NCBI RefSeq assembly: GCF_013373795.3 | Contig: NZ_CP088022.1 | Location: forward strand, 3,286,001-3,350,000 | Origin: Bradyrhizobium quebecense | Lineage (GTDB): Bacteria > Pseudomonadota > Alphaproteobacteria > Rhizobiales > Xanthobacteraceae | DNA length: 64,000 nucleotides | Reading direction: 5' to 3' | In this document: positions 17,801-24,465 of the stretch, one piece after another | How the letters are laid out: each line of letters begins with the position of its first letter | How positions within the stretch are numbered: the first letter of the stretch is position 1 | Position numbers and translations under genes: made by a program | The notes under the pieces: generated by a model | Databases searched by the model: none | What the model was told of the DNA's origin: nothing | Seen by the model: only the letters and a program-made list of their open reading frames with translations

Positions 17801-18395
17801 TCTGCTCCCATCTGCTGCTTATTAGCCCGGATGGATCTAGGTGAGAGTGATCAGAGTCGCTCTTACCTAACAACCAATACTTACAACCGTGTTGATCGGT
17901 TCCTTCCTGTAGCACGATATAATCAGCCGCCGCCAAGATTTCATTGGCTCTAAGGTGCTTTTTGAGGGCATTTTCGCTGGGGCTGGAAAGCCAAGTTGTC
18001 CGAAATATGTAATCAGGACAACACGTTGGAAGAAGTTTTATGAAGCAGTGGCAGGCGATTTCAACCACCAACTGCCGCATTTCATCCGGAATGGCCGGTC
18101 TTGCCTCTCTCGGGTCGAAGGTTGAGTACGAAACTTCATCTATTTGATCAAAAAGGGTAATTTCGTATCCAAAAGAGAAAAAATCTATTGGAGCAACCTG
18201 CGCGCAAGGAGCCAGTTCCCGATATTCCTGATAACCCACATCGATGGTGACTAGCCAGCGGCCGTCATCGCTTTCGGCGAGAGGAACGCGGAAATAGAAA
18301 TTTTCGTCGGCGTAATAGAGCGGCAGATCGTCCGGGACATCACTCAGAGAGGACACCACAGGAATCATGGCGCTAGTCAGCGTCGAGAAAGTCAT
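17775..18395 (-). CDS. Transposon passenger gene: hypothetical protein
   Basis: About 206 residues from ATG 18393-18395 (MTFSTLTSAMIPVVSSLSDV). A TTG at 18447-18449 would add 18 residues and overlap the upstream gene's stop, so the start is uncertain. A run of aromatic and acidic residues is visible (LPLYYADENFYFRVPLAESD, and VGYQEYRELAPCAQV), and a cysteine-rich stretch EIACHCFIKLLPTCCPDYIF in the middle. Soluble by composition. Base composition is closer to AT than the host genes, consistent with imported DNA. Function unknown. Confidence 0.6.
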   Translation of the reverse strand: MTFSTLTSAMIPVVSSLSDVPDDLPLYYADENFYFRVPLAESDDGRWLVTIDVGYQEYRELAPCAQVAPIDFFSFGYEITLFDQIDEVSYSTFDPREARPAIPDEMRQLVVEIACHCFIKLLPTCCPDYIFRTTWLSSPSENALKKHLRANEILAAADYIVLQEGTDQHGCKYWLLGKSDSDHSHLDPSGLISSRWEQNDEPSHAL

Positions 18396-18445
18396 GCCCT
18401 TGGTTGTCCCCCCGCCGTGAGACTTAGCCAAAGTTGAACCGACGT

Positions 18446-18904
18446 TCAATGAGCCGTCTTAAGTCTCCACCGAGCCGGGGCCGTTTGGCCAACCCTCTCC
18501 ACGCCATTCCCCTCATGGTTCTTAAGGCTGTGCTGGATACCCAGCGCGATGCCCTGCACGTCGTCGCCAGTAGCGTCCTCTACGCCATGCGCAGCGAGAA
18601 CTGCCTTCGCCTGCTCCGTTGTGGTCATTGGCTCCGTGGCCGTCCTGAGCACGTCCAGCGCCCGCCTGTAGAGGGTGCCGCGCTTGAACCACGGGTTTGG
18701 CTTCCGCCGCTTCACCGCGATCCGTCCCAGGTTGTATGTGGGGTCCAGCATCTTGATGACGGCCTCGACGTGCCGCATCTGCTCGCTCAGCGCGTCGTGC
18801 TGTTGCCGGTTGGCGAGTATTTGGCCGCCCAGCTCCATATGGAGCCGTTCAAGGGTGTTGATGGCCGGTCGGGTGTGAGGGTCTTTCGTCGGTCTGCCGC
18901 GCAT
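18446..18904 (-). CDS. Transposon passenger gene: putative DNA-binding protein, 152 residues
   Basis: Starts MRGRPTKDPHTRPAINTLER, whose RGRPTK resembles an AT-hook-like basic tip. A helical, probably coiled-coil stretch (LGGQILANRQQHDALSEQMR) is followed by a C-terminal segment resembling a winged helix (RRALDVLRTATEPMTTTEQA, then KAVLAAHGVED). It is first in the leftward three-gene run and divergent from the DUF6471 gene across a promoter holding two copies of the element's 16-bp motif. That makes it a candidate regulator of the element, by inference only. Confidence 0.6.
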   Translation of the reverse strand: MRGRPTKDPHTRPAINTLERLHMELGGQILANRQQHDALSEQMRHVEAVIKMLDPTYNLGRIAVKRRKPNPWFKRGTLYRRALDVLRTATEPMTTTEQAKAVLAAHGVEDATGDDVQGIALGIQHSLKNHEGNGVERVGQTAPARWRLKTAH

Positions 18905-18912
18905 TGCCGCAT

Positions 18913-18986
18913 CCTATCGAATATGATAGCTAACGGATATGAACCGTTTGACCGGAAGTCAAGGCCGGTCTATCATATTTGTTAGC
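18913..18986. promoter_or_regulatory. Divergent promoter region with repeated 16-bp motif (cargo side)
   Basis: Two copies of the element's motif in opposite orientations: reverse-strand TATCATATTCGATAGG (18913-18928) and forward TATCATATTTGTTAGC (18971-18986). They lie between the leftward gene starting at 18904 and the DUF6471 gene at 19010. They match the tandem copies before the transposase. Confidence 0.6.
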
Positions 18987-19009
18987 TCACGGAATCGATA
19001 GGAGATGCC

Positions 19010-19252
19010 ATGGTCCTACCCAAAGCGGAAGAGGAATGGGGCCGACGCGCCAGCGACTTCCTCAAGGCGGAAATGAAGAAAGCCAACGTGACCTATGCCG
19101 ACTTGGCAAAGCGGCTGAAAAAGCACGGCCTGAAAGACGAGACCGAAGCCGGGATAACCATGAAGCTAAAGCGGGGATCGTTTACGGCGATCTTCTTTCT
19201 TGCGTGCGTTGCGGCGTTGGAGCTTGAGCAGGTGGTTTTGGAGGAGATTTAG
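19010..19252 (+). CDS. Transposon passenger gene: DUF6471 domain protein
   Basis: An 80-residue protein, nearly all of it the DUF6471 domain: EWGRRASDFLKAEMKKANVT, then YADLAKRLKKHGLKD, and MKLKRGSFTAIFFLACVAAL. The fold pattern resembles a small helix-turn-helix repressor. Good ribosome-binding site (AGGAGA four bases before ATG). In my knowledge such genes often sit beside ISXO2-like transposases in Rhizobiales, which suggests a role in the element's own biology, perhaps repression; this is inference. Confidence 0.8.
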   Translation: MVLPKAEEEWGRRASDFLKAEMKKANVTYADLAKRLKKHGLKDETEAGITMKLKRGSFTAIFFLACVAALELEQVVLEEI

Positions 19253-19368
19253 TCGCGTTGCGCGCGGAACCCGCCGCTTCCATCCCTGAAATGAAGGGTT
19301 ATATTTGTTTCTTCGGCAATGCTGTTTCGATGGCATTGCAACTTTCATCCGCAAAAGGGATGTTTTTC

Positions 19369-19533
19369 ATGTCTGAAGTGAACCAACGTATCTACGTTCA
19401 ATACCTTCGTAAGGAACTTGAGGCCCTCGACAGCTGGACCAACACGCTCCGTCTCGCGAAGGACTGGCGTGCGGGAGAAATGGAACGGCGCGCCAATAAT
19501 GTGCGGCGTGCGATTTCGCTGGTGCTCGGATAA
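19369..19533 (+). CDS. Transposon passenger gene: small hypothetical protein, 54 residues
   Basis: MSEVNQRIYVQYLRKELEAL, then DSWTNTLRLAKDWRAGEMER and a basic tail ending ISLVLG. Predicted as two helices. The frame is open upstream to 19258 but a ribosome-binding-like AAAGGGA favours the ATG at 19369 (or 19360). It follows the DUF6471 gene on the same strand, and a terminator hairpin lies just beyond. Confidence 0.5.
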   Translation: MSEVNQRIYVQYLRKELEALDSWTNTLRLAKDWRAGEMERRANNVRRAISLVLG

Positions 19534-19544
19534 CTCGCCACCTC

Positions 19545-19573
19545 GCTCATCTCCCTTAATTGCGGAGATGAGC
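19545..19573 (+). terminator. Hairpin before the right end of the transposon
   Basis: GCTCATCTCC and GGAGATGAGC form a perfect ten-base-pair stem with a nine-base loop, 12 bases after the stop of the 54-residue gene and just inside the right inverted repeat. It would insulate the flanking dprA remnant from the element's promoters. Confidence 0.65.
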
Positions 19574-19591
19574 GCCGCCTTTCACAACACC

Positions 19592-19617
19592 CTTGTGGCG
19601 TTTGCGCCATAATACCG
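19592..19617. repeat. Right terminal inverted repeat of the transposon
   Basis: Twenty-six bases, the exact reverse complement of 15480-15505, followed by the second copy of the 8-bp target sequence GGCCCGCG (19618-19625). Confidence 0.95.
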
Positions 19618-20649
19618 GGCCCGCGCACCTTTGCATCGCTGCTCCGCCATTTTGGCGATGCGGCGCACGCGCTGGAGCGCCTGCCCGATCTCGCGCGCCG
19701 CGGCGGCGCATCGGGACCCGGGCGCATCGCGAGCGAGGCCGATGCAGCCGCGGAACTCGCGGCCTGCCGCAAATTCGGCATCGATCTCGTCGCGCCGGAG
19801 GAAGCCCACTATCCGGCGCGGCTTGCCACCATCGACGACGCGCCGCCGCTGCTCGGCGTACGCGGTGCACGCGACACGCTGATGCGCCCGATGATCGCGA
19901 TCGTCGGCTCCCGCAATGCATCCGGCGCCGGGCTAAAATTTGCAGGCCAGCTGGCGCGCGATCTCGGCGACGCCGGCTTTGTCGTGATCTCCGGCCTTGC
20001 CCGCGGCATCGACCAGGCGGCGCATCGCGCCACCGTTGCAAGCGGCACGGTCGCCGTGCTGGCCGGCGGCCATGACCGCATCTACCCGCCGGAGCATGAG
20101 GATCTGCTGGCCGCCCTGCTTGAGCGCGGCGCGGCGATCTCGGAGATGCCGCTCGGCCACGTGCCGCGGGCGCGCGACTTCCCGCGCCGCAACCGGCTGA
20201 TCTCGGGCGCATCGCTCGGCGTCGTGGTGGTGGAGGCCGCGCACCGCTCGGGCTCGCTGATCACGGCACGGATGGCCGCCGAACAGGGCCGCGAGGTGTT
20301 CGCGGTGCCGGGCTCGCCAATCGATCCGCGCGCCGCCGGCGCCAATGATTTGATCAAGCAGGGCGCCACGCTGGTCACCGAAGCCGCCGACGTCATCAGC
20401 GCGGTCACGCCGATCATGGAGCGGCCCGTCATGCTGTCCGCGCGCGAAGACGACGAGCCGATGGATTTTGCCACCGATGCGTCCGATCGTGCCCGCATCA
20501 TCAATCTGCTCGGACCGAGCCCGATCAGTCTCGACGATCTGATCCGGATGGCCGATGTCTCGCCCGCCGTCGTCCGCGCGGTACTGCTGGAGCTCGAGCT
20601 TGCCGGCAGGCTCGAGCGTCACGGCGGCGGGCTGGTGTCGATGATTTAG
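19618..20649 (+). pseudogene. dprA: dprA, 3' fragment (DNA-processing protein A)
   Basis: Codons 29-372 of the split dprA, in frame with the 5' part once the element is removed. DprA loads RecA onto incoming single-stranded DNA during natural transformation. This part holds the rest of the SAM domain, the Rossmann-like DNA-binding fold ([80 protein letters not shown]) and the C-terminal winged helix ending [12 protein letters not shown]. An ATG at 19882 could give a 255-residue truncated product, but no strong ribosome-binding site is seen. It is otherwise undecayed, so the disruption is recent. Confidence 0.92.
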
Positions 20650-20684
20650 CGTGGGCGAACAAGCGGCTCACGCCAGTCTATCAC

Positions 20685-20793
20685 CGTCATCCTGAGGAGC
20701 GGCCTCTTGGCCGCGTCTCGAAGGATGCACGGCCCCGCTGGTGGCCGTCGACCCTTCGAGACGCGCGCAGGAGCGCGCTCCTCAGGGTGACGG
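20685..20793. repeat. Intergenic palindromic repeat (CGTCATCCTGAGGAGC type)
   Basis: CGTCATCCTGAGGAGC at the left pairs with GCTCCTCAGGGTGACG at the right, and the inner CGTCTCGAAGGATG with CCTTCGAGACG. The unit folds as one long imperfect hairpin between dprA and the convergent HxlR gene, typical of Bradyrhizobium intergenic repeats. Confidence 0.7.
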
Positions 20794-20802
20794 GTCTAGA
20801 TT

Positions 20803-21204
20803 TCAGTCGCTGTTGCGCGAGTCAAAATTGCTTCGCGCGCCCTCGATCTCCGGCAGATGCGCGAACGCCCATTCGCCGAGCGCCTTCACGGGCGCGGCCA
20901 GACCATGGCCAAGATCCGTGAGCTCGTAATCGACCCGCGGCGGAATGGTTGGAAACACCGTGCGTGTGACCAGGCCATCGCGCTCCAGCCCGCGCAGCGT
21001 CAACGTCAGCATCCGTTGCGAGATGCCGTTGATCATCCGCTTCAGCTCGTTGAAGCGCTTTGGCCCGTCGGTCAGCATCATGATCACGAACACGCTCCAC
21101 TTGTCGCCGACCCGCGCCAATACGGAGGCAACCGCGCGGCAATCGCTGTGATCCTGGTCAGGCAGGGGCGGAAGGGCAGGCACACGGATGTGCTCGGGTT
21201 TCAT
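20803..21204 (-). CDS. HxlR-family transcriptional regulator
   Basis: A 133-residue winged-helix protein with the HxlR signature: an N-terminal CRAVASVLARVGDKWSVFVI (the conserved Cys and GDKW), then GPKRFNELKRMINGISQRML and LERDGLVTRTVFPTIPPRVD, YELTDLGHGL. Such regulators often sense electrophiles or quinones and control a divergent reductase. Here the divergent gene is an FMN azoreductase/quinone reductase, an expected pairing. A 15-base direct repeat (21189-21203 and 21208-21222, period 19) spans its start codon. Confidence 0.9.
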   Translation of the reverse strand: MKPEHIRVPALPPLPDQDHSDCRAVASVLARVGDKWSVFVIMMLTDGPKRFNELKRMINGISQRMLTLTLRGLERDGLVTRTVFPTIPPRVDYELTDLGHGLAAPVKALGEWAFAHLPEIEGARSNFDSRNSD

Positions 21205-21223
21205 TGCTGTGCTCGGGTTTCAA

Positions 21224-21247
21224 AAATGTGCGTTCTTGCGGACATTT
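21224..21247. promoter_or_regulatory. Candidate HxlR operator in the azoreductase promoter
   Basis: Inverted repeat AAATGT-N12-ACATTT in the 99-base region between the HxlR gene and the azoreductase gene. Its position would allow control of both genes. The arms are short, so this is tentative. Confidence 0.35.
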
Positions 21248-21303
21248 AGGACGGTCACTCATATAGCGCCAGTTACAAACTTATACCAAAGGTGACCCCT
21301 GCC

Positions 21304-21912
21304 ATGAACCTTCTGCACATCGACTCCTCGGTCCTCGGCCCCCACTCCGTCAGCCGCCAGGTCTCCGCCGCCGCCGTCGAGCGGCTGCGCCAGGCCCATC
21401 CCGGCCTGGTCGTGAGCTACCGCGATCTGACCCAGACCCCGCTCGCCCACCTCTCCGGCCTGCACCTCGCCGCCAGCCAGGGCGCGGCGCCGGACCCCTC
21501 GGTGCGCGACGACATCGCGACCGGTCAGGCGGTTCTCGACGAGTTCCTTGCCGCCGACATCGTCGTGATCGGCGCGCCGATGTACAATTTCACCATTCCC
21601 TCCCAGCTGAAGGCCTGGATCGACCGCGTCGTGGTCGCGGGCAAGACCTTCAAATACGGCGCCGCCGGCGTCGAGGGGCTGGCCGGCAACAAGCGCGTCA
21701 TCATCGCGATCTCGCGCGGCGGCTATTACGGCGCCGACACACCGATGGCCGCACTCGAGCATCTCGAGACCTATCTGCGCGGCGTGTTCGGCTTCATCGG
21801 CGTCAAGAATCTCGAGCTGATCCCCGCCGACGGCATCCAGGTCGGTCCCGAGCATCGCGAGAAGGCGGTCGCTGGCGCGCTGCAGGCCGCCGGCAGCCTC
21901 AACGCCGCCTGA
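21304..21912 (+). CDS. azoR: FMN-dependent NADH:azoreductase / quinone reductase
   Basis: A 202-residue flavodoxin-fold enzyme that uses NADH to reduce quinones and azo compounds in two-electron steps. Motifs: [17 protein letters not shown] (FMN phosphate loop), [20 protein letters not shown], and ISRGGYYG, ending [15 protein letters not shown] at 21292 would add four residues; ATG 21304 has AAAGGTGA upstream. Divergent from an HxlR regulator that probably represses it until an electrophile or quinone is present. Confidence 0.92.
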   Translation: MNLLHIDSSVLGPHSVSRQVSAAAVERLRQAHPGLVVSYRDLTQTPLAHLSGLHLAASQGAAPDPSVRDDIATGQAVLDEFLAADIVVIGAPMYNFTIPSQLKAWIDRVVVAGKTFKYGAAGVEGLAGNKRVIIAISRGGYYGADTPMAALEHLETYLRGVFGFIGVKNLELIPADGIQVGPEHREKAVAGALQAAGSLNAA

Positions 21913-21969
21913 CGCGATCATATTTCTGCCGTCACCTCGGTGGCGGCAGGTCGTTTCAGGCGGATGAAG

Positions 21970-22134
21970 TCAGAACCAGACGCCTTGAATGCCGAAGATG
22001 ACGGCGACGAGCGAGATCAACAAACCGACGCCGGAAAACAGCGCGACCGTCACAAATTGTGACGTGTCTGAGTTTTCATTTTCGGAGGTAGACGAAACCG
22101 GGATCGGCGTCGAAATGCGGGCTGCTTTCGGCAT
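21970..22134 (-). CDS. Small single-span membrane protein, 54 residues
   Basis: Start ATG 22132-22134 (MPKAARISTPIPVSSTSENE) has GGAG five to eight bases upstream; an earlier ATG at 22179 lacks one. The N-terminal half is Ser/Thr/Glu-rich and the C-terminus is one membrane span (TVALFSGVGLLISLVAVIFG). No family recognised. Confidence 0.5.
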   Translation of the reverse strand: MPKAARISTPIPVSSTSENENSDTSQFVTVALFSGVGLLISLVAVIFGIQGVWF

Positions 22135-22290
22135 GAAGGAACTCCAAAATGATTCCGTGGTGAAAAAATCCCCGCCCATTCAGGAGTCCGGCGAGTACGT
22201 CAAAGGTTCAATACGCCTAATAGTAGTCGCGTACGAAATCGGCCGGTGTGAACTGCTTCACACCGGCCGTTCTCTACAATGCGAAACAAA

Positions 22291-23064
22291 TTAGCCGCGA
22301 TAGATCGGCGCGCCGGCGGGAGATGCCGTTGCACCGCCATCGATGAACAGTTCCTGCCCCTGCACATGCGCCGCGTCGTCGGACGCCAGGAACAACACCG
22401 TCTTCGAGATGTGATCGGGTTCACCGATGCGTCCGAGCGGCGTGGACTTTCCGATCCGCTGCTCGAAGGCTTTCTCGGCCTCGGGCGTTGCGATCGCAGC
22501 GCCCCAGATCGGCGTACGCACGGCGCCCGGCGCCACCACGTTGACGCGGATGTTGCGCGGTGACAGTTCTGACGCCATCACCCGTGCCATCGCGCGCACG
22601 CCGGCCTTGCTCGCGGCGTAGGCCGAGTAGCCGGGATTGCCGAGCACCGAAATTACCGAGCCGTTGAGGATGATCGAAGCGCCGTCGTTCAGATAAGGCG
22701 CGACCGCCTGCACGGTGAAGAACACGCCGGTAAGATTGGTGCGGATCACATTTTCGAATGCGGCGAGCGTGGTGCCGCCGACCGGCGTCTGGCCGGGAAT
22801 GCCGGCATTGGCGAACAGCACGTCGTACTTGCCGAACTTCTCCGCGCCCTGCTTCACCGCGGCCTCCAGCGCCGCGACATCGGTGGCATCGGCCACCACC
22901 GCGAGCGCGTTCGGTCCGAGTTCCCGCGCCGCCGCCGCGAGCGTCTCCTTGTTGCGCCCGGTGATGACGACCTTGGCGCCCTCGGCGACGAACAGCTTTG
23001 CTGTCGCAAGCCCGATGCCGCTGTTGCCGCCGGTGATCAACGCCGTCTTGTTTGCCAGTCTCAT
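22291..23064 (-). CDS. Short-chain dehydrogenase/reductase (SDR family)
   Basis: A 257-residue classical SDR: NAD(P) loop TGGNSGIGLA (residues 11-20), NAG motif FANAGIPG, catalytic Ser in LNGSVIS and YSAYAASK (YxxxK), and the C-terminal GQELFIDGGAT. Arg in TGRNKE after the second strand suggests NADPH use. Substrate unknown; FabG-like oxidoreductases of this kind often appear beside HxlR regulators. It is divergent from the HxlR gene at 23174 across a 16-bp-arm palindrome. Confidence 0.9.
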   Translation of the reverse strand: MRLANKTALITGGNSGIGLATAKLFVAEGAKVVITGRNKETLAAAARELGPNALAVVADATDVAALEAAVKQGAEKFGKYDVLFANAGIPGQTPVGGTTLAAFENVIRTNLTGVFFTVQAVAPYLNDGASIILNGSVISVLGNPGYSAYAASKAGVRAMARVMASELSPRNIRVNVVAPGAVRTPIWGAAIATPEAEKAFEQRIGKSTPLGRIGEPDHISKTVLFLASDDAAHVQGQELFIDGGATASPAGAPIYRG

Positions 23065-23078
23065 GTCCGCCTCCAGTT

Positions 23079-23134
23079 GGTTGCATTATTAAACTTCGTT
23101 GCCCACCTAGGGCATCAGGTTTAATATTGCAACC
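23079..23134. promoter_or_regulatory. Strong palindromic operator between SDR and HxlR genes
   Basis: Left arm GGTTGCATTATTAAAC (23079-23094) and right arm GTTTAATATTGCAACC (23119-23134) are inverted copies with one mismatch, separated by 24 bases. The site lies centrally in the divergent promoter. HxlR dimers bind such inverted repeats, so it probably represses the SDR gene and its own. Confidence 0.65.
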
Positions 23135-23173
23135 ACACAAGACCGTGATGGCCCAACTTTCGGAGCGTGCGTC

Positions 23174-23650
23174 GTGAAACGAACCAGCCTTGCAGGCGAC
23201 AGCTGTCCGGTGGCACGCGCACTCGACGTGTTCGGCGACTGGTGGTCGCTCCTGATCATCCGCGACGCCAGCCTCGGCCGGCGCCGTTTCGGCGAATTCC
23301 AGGCCAGCCTCGGGCTTGCGAAGAACATCCTCACCACCCGGCTCCGCACGCTGGTCGAGCGCGGCATCCTGAAGATGGTCCCCGCCTCCGACGGCAGCGC
23401 CTATCAGGAATACGTCCTGACGCCGAAGGGCCACGGCATCTTTCCGATCCTGGTTGCACTCCGGCAATGGACCGAGGAATTCGACGACCATCCGGACGAG
23501 ATCGCGACCATCATGGTCGACCGCGACAAGGGCAAGCCGGTGAAGAAGCTCGCACTGCTTTCGCAGGACGGACGCGTGCTGGGGGCGGCCGACACGGCGT
23601 TGAAGCCGCGGCCTGCAGAAAAGCGCGCGCGACGTCACGCGACTGCGTAG
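23174..23650 (+). CDS. HxlR-family transcriptional regulator
   Basis: A 158-residue winged-helix regulator from a GTG start: DSCPVARALDVFGDWWSLLI (the conserved Cys and GDWW), RRRFGEFQASLGLAKNILTT, LVERGILKMVPASDGSAYQE, YVLTPKGHGIFPIL. The C-terminal tail (VDRDKGKPVKKLALLSQDGR) is longer than in the smallest members. It probably regulates the divergent SDR gene through the palindrome at 23079-23134. Confidence 0.9.
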   Translation: MKRTSLAGDSCPVARALDVFGDWWSLLIIRDASLGRRRFGEFQASLGLAKNILTTRLRTLVERGILKMVPASDGSAYQEYVLTPKGHGIFPILVALRQWTEEFDDHPDEIATIMVDRDKGKPVKKLALLSQDGRVLGAADTALKPRPAEKRARRHATA

Positions 23651-23730
23651 GATGGGTGGAGCGAAGCGATACCCATCAATTCTGGCCGCGCGGCAAGATG
23701 ATGGGTTTCGCTTCGCTTTACCCATCCTAC
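23647..23730. repeat. Intergenic palindromic repeat (GTAGGATGGGT type)
   Basis: GTAGGATGGGTGGAGCGAAGC at left pairs with the GCTTTACCCATCCTAC end, and CCCATCAA with ATGATGGG inside. A known style of Bradyrhizobium-group hairpin repeat. With the next element it fills the 350 bases between the HxlR gene and the 23999-24259 gene. Confidence 0.65.
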
Positions 23731-23815
23731 GGCGCAGATGGTGGCGAGCCGGGCGATGACACCGAGATGAAGTACGCAATGACGGTGCGTCGCATCGTGC
23801 GAGCACCATCCTCAT

Positions 23816-23975
23816 CGTCGTCCCGGCGCAGGCCGGGACCCATAACCAGCGAAGGTGATTGTTGAGCGACGCTGGGGCCACAGCCCTCTTCAGGACGCGC
23901 CACACATTCGGTGTCGTCCTGGCGAAAGCCAGGACCCATTACCCCAAATCTCAATCGTTGCGCGACGCTGGGGCC
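23816..23975. repeat. Tandem pair of intergenic repeats (GTCCTGGCG...CCAGGACCCAT type)
   Basis: Two related copies, 23816-23880 and 23913-23975. Each starts with a small hairpin (TCCCGGCG..GCCGGGA in the first, TCCTGGCG..GCCAGGA in the second), then ACCCAT, and ends GCGACGCTGGGGCC. Probably non-coding. Confidence 0.6.
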
Positions 23976-23998
23976 GCGATCACGCCCATCACCGGATC

Positions 23999-24259
23999 TC
24001 ACGACAGCTTCCTTCGGCTGCGCGCGCGCAATTGCTCGTCGGCCTCCAGCCGGGTCATCGCGAGCAGATGGTCGAGGACTTCGAATTTGTGGCGCTGGGC
24101 GAGTTTGGCGAACTCGGTCGCGGCCGCTGCGATCAGGACCAGGGCGTCATCCGGGCCGCCCTCCCCACCGGGCTCGTCGCCTTCCGGTCGCCGTCGGCCG
24201 GACGGCTTGGGCTTCCGCCCACCCCCTGTGCTGCTCAAAAGGCCTAACCCGATTCCCAC
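23999..24259 (-). CDS. Small conserved hypothetical protein, 86 residues
   Basis: From a GTG start: a basic, proline-rich N-terminus (GGGRKPKPSGRRRPEGDEPG), then a helical C-terminus (LVLIAAAATEFAKLAQRHKF, EVLDHLLAMTRLEADEQLRA, RSRRKLS). It is divergent from topA. I recall similar small proteins beside topA in Bradyrhizobium-like genomes, but no function is known. The precise start is uncertain. Confidence 0.6.
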   Translation of the reverse strand: MGIGLGLLSSTGGGRKPKPSGRRRPEGDEPGGEGGPDDALVLIAAAATEFAKLAQRHKFEVLDHLLAMTRLEADEQLRARSRRKLS

Positions 24260-24465
24260 CCTATATATAGAGATACGCCGTTTCCGGCCGCAACTCTAGG
24301 ACGCATTTTTCAACCCTAGGGATAGGAACTCCACAGCTTGAGCCCTCCCTTCAATATCTGGCGATTTGACACCGACCGCCCCAGCACCCATGTTCGCCCC
24401 GACACGGCGGGCCGCGAGTCTAGCGGAACCCGCCTTCAAGTTTTCCCATAAGCCATTGGAATGAC

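Larger units (their letters stand above)
15480..19617. mobile_element. Complete IS1595-superfamily transposon with passenger genes, inserted in dprA
   Basis: A 4138-bp element bounded by perfect 26-bp inverted repeats (15480-15505 and 19592-19617, starting CGGTATTATGGCGCAAACGC) and flanked by an 8-bp direct repeat. It encodes an ISXO2-like transposase (16580-17563) and six other genes: a membrane protein (15589-16485), three leftward genes (17612-18904), a DUF6471 protein (19010-19252) and a 54-residue protein (19369-19533). Parts are visibly less GC-rich than the host DNA (for example 16480-16570). The element lies within codon 31 of dprA. Because both ends, the target duplication and the transposase frame are intact, the insertion looks recent and the element possibly active. 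Confidence 0.93.
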
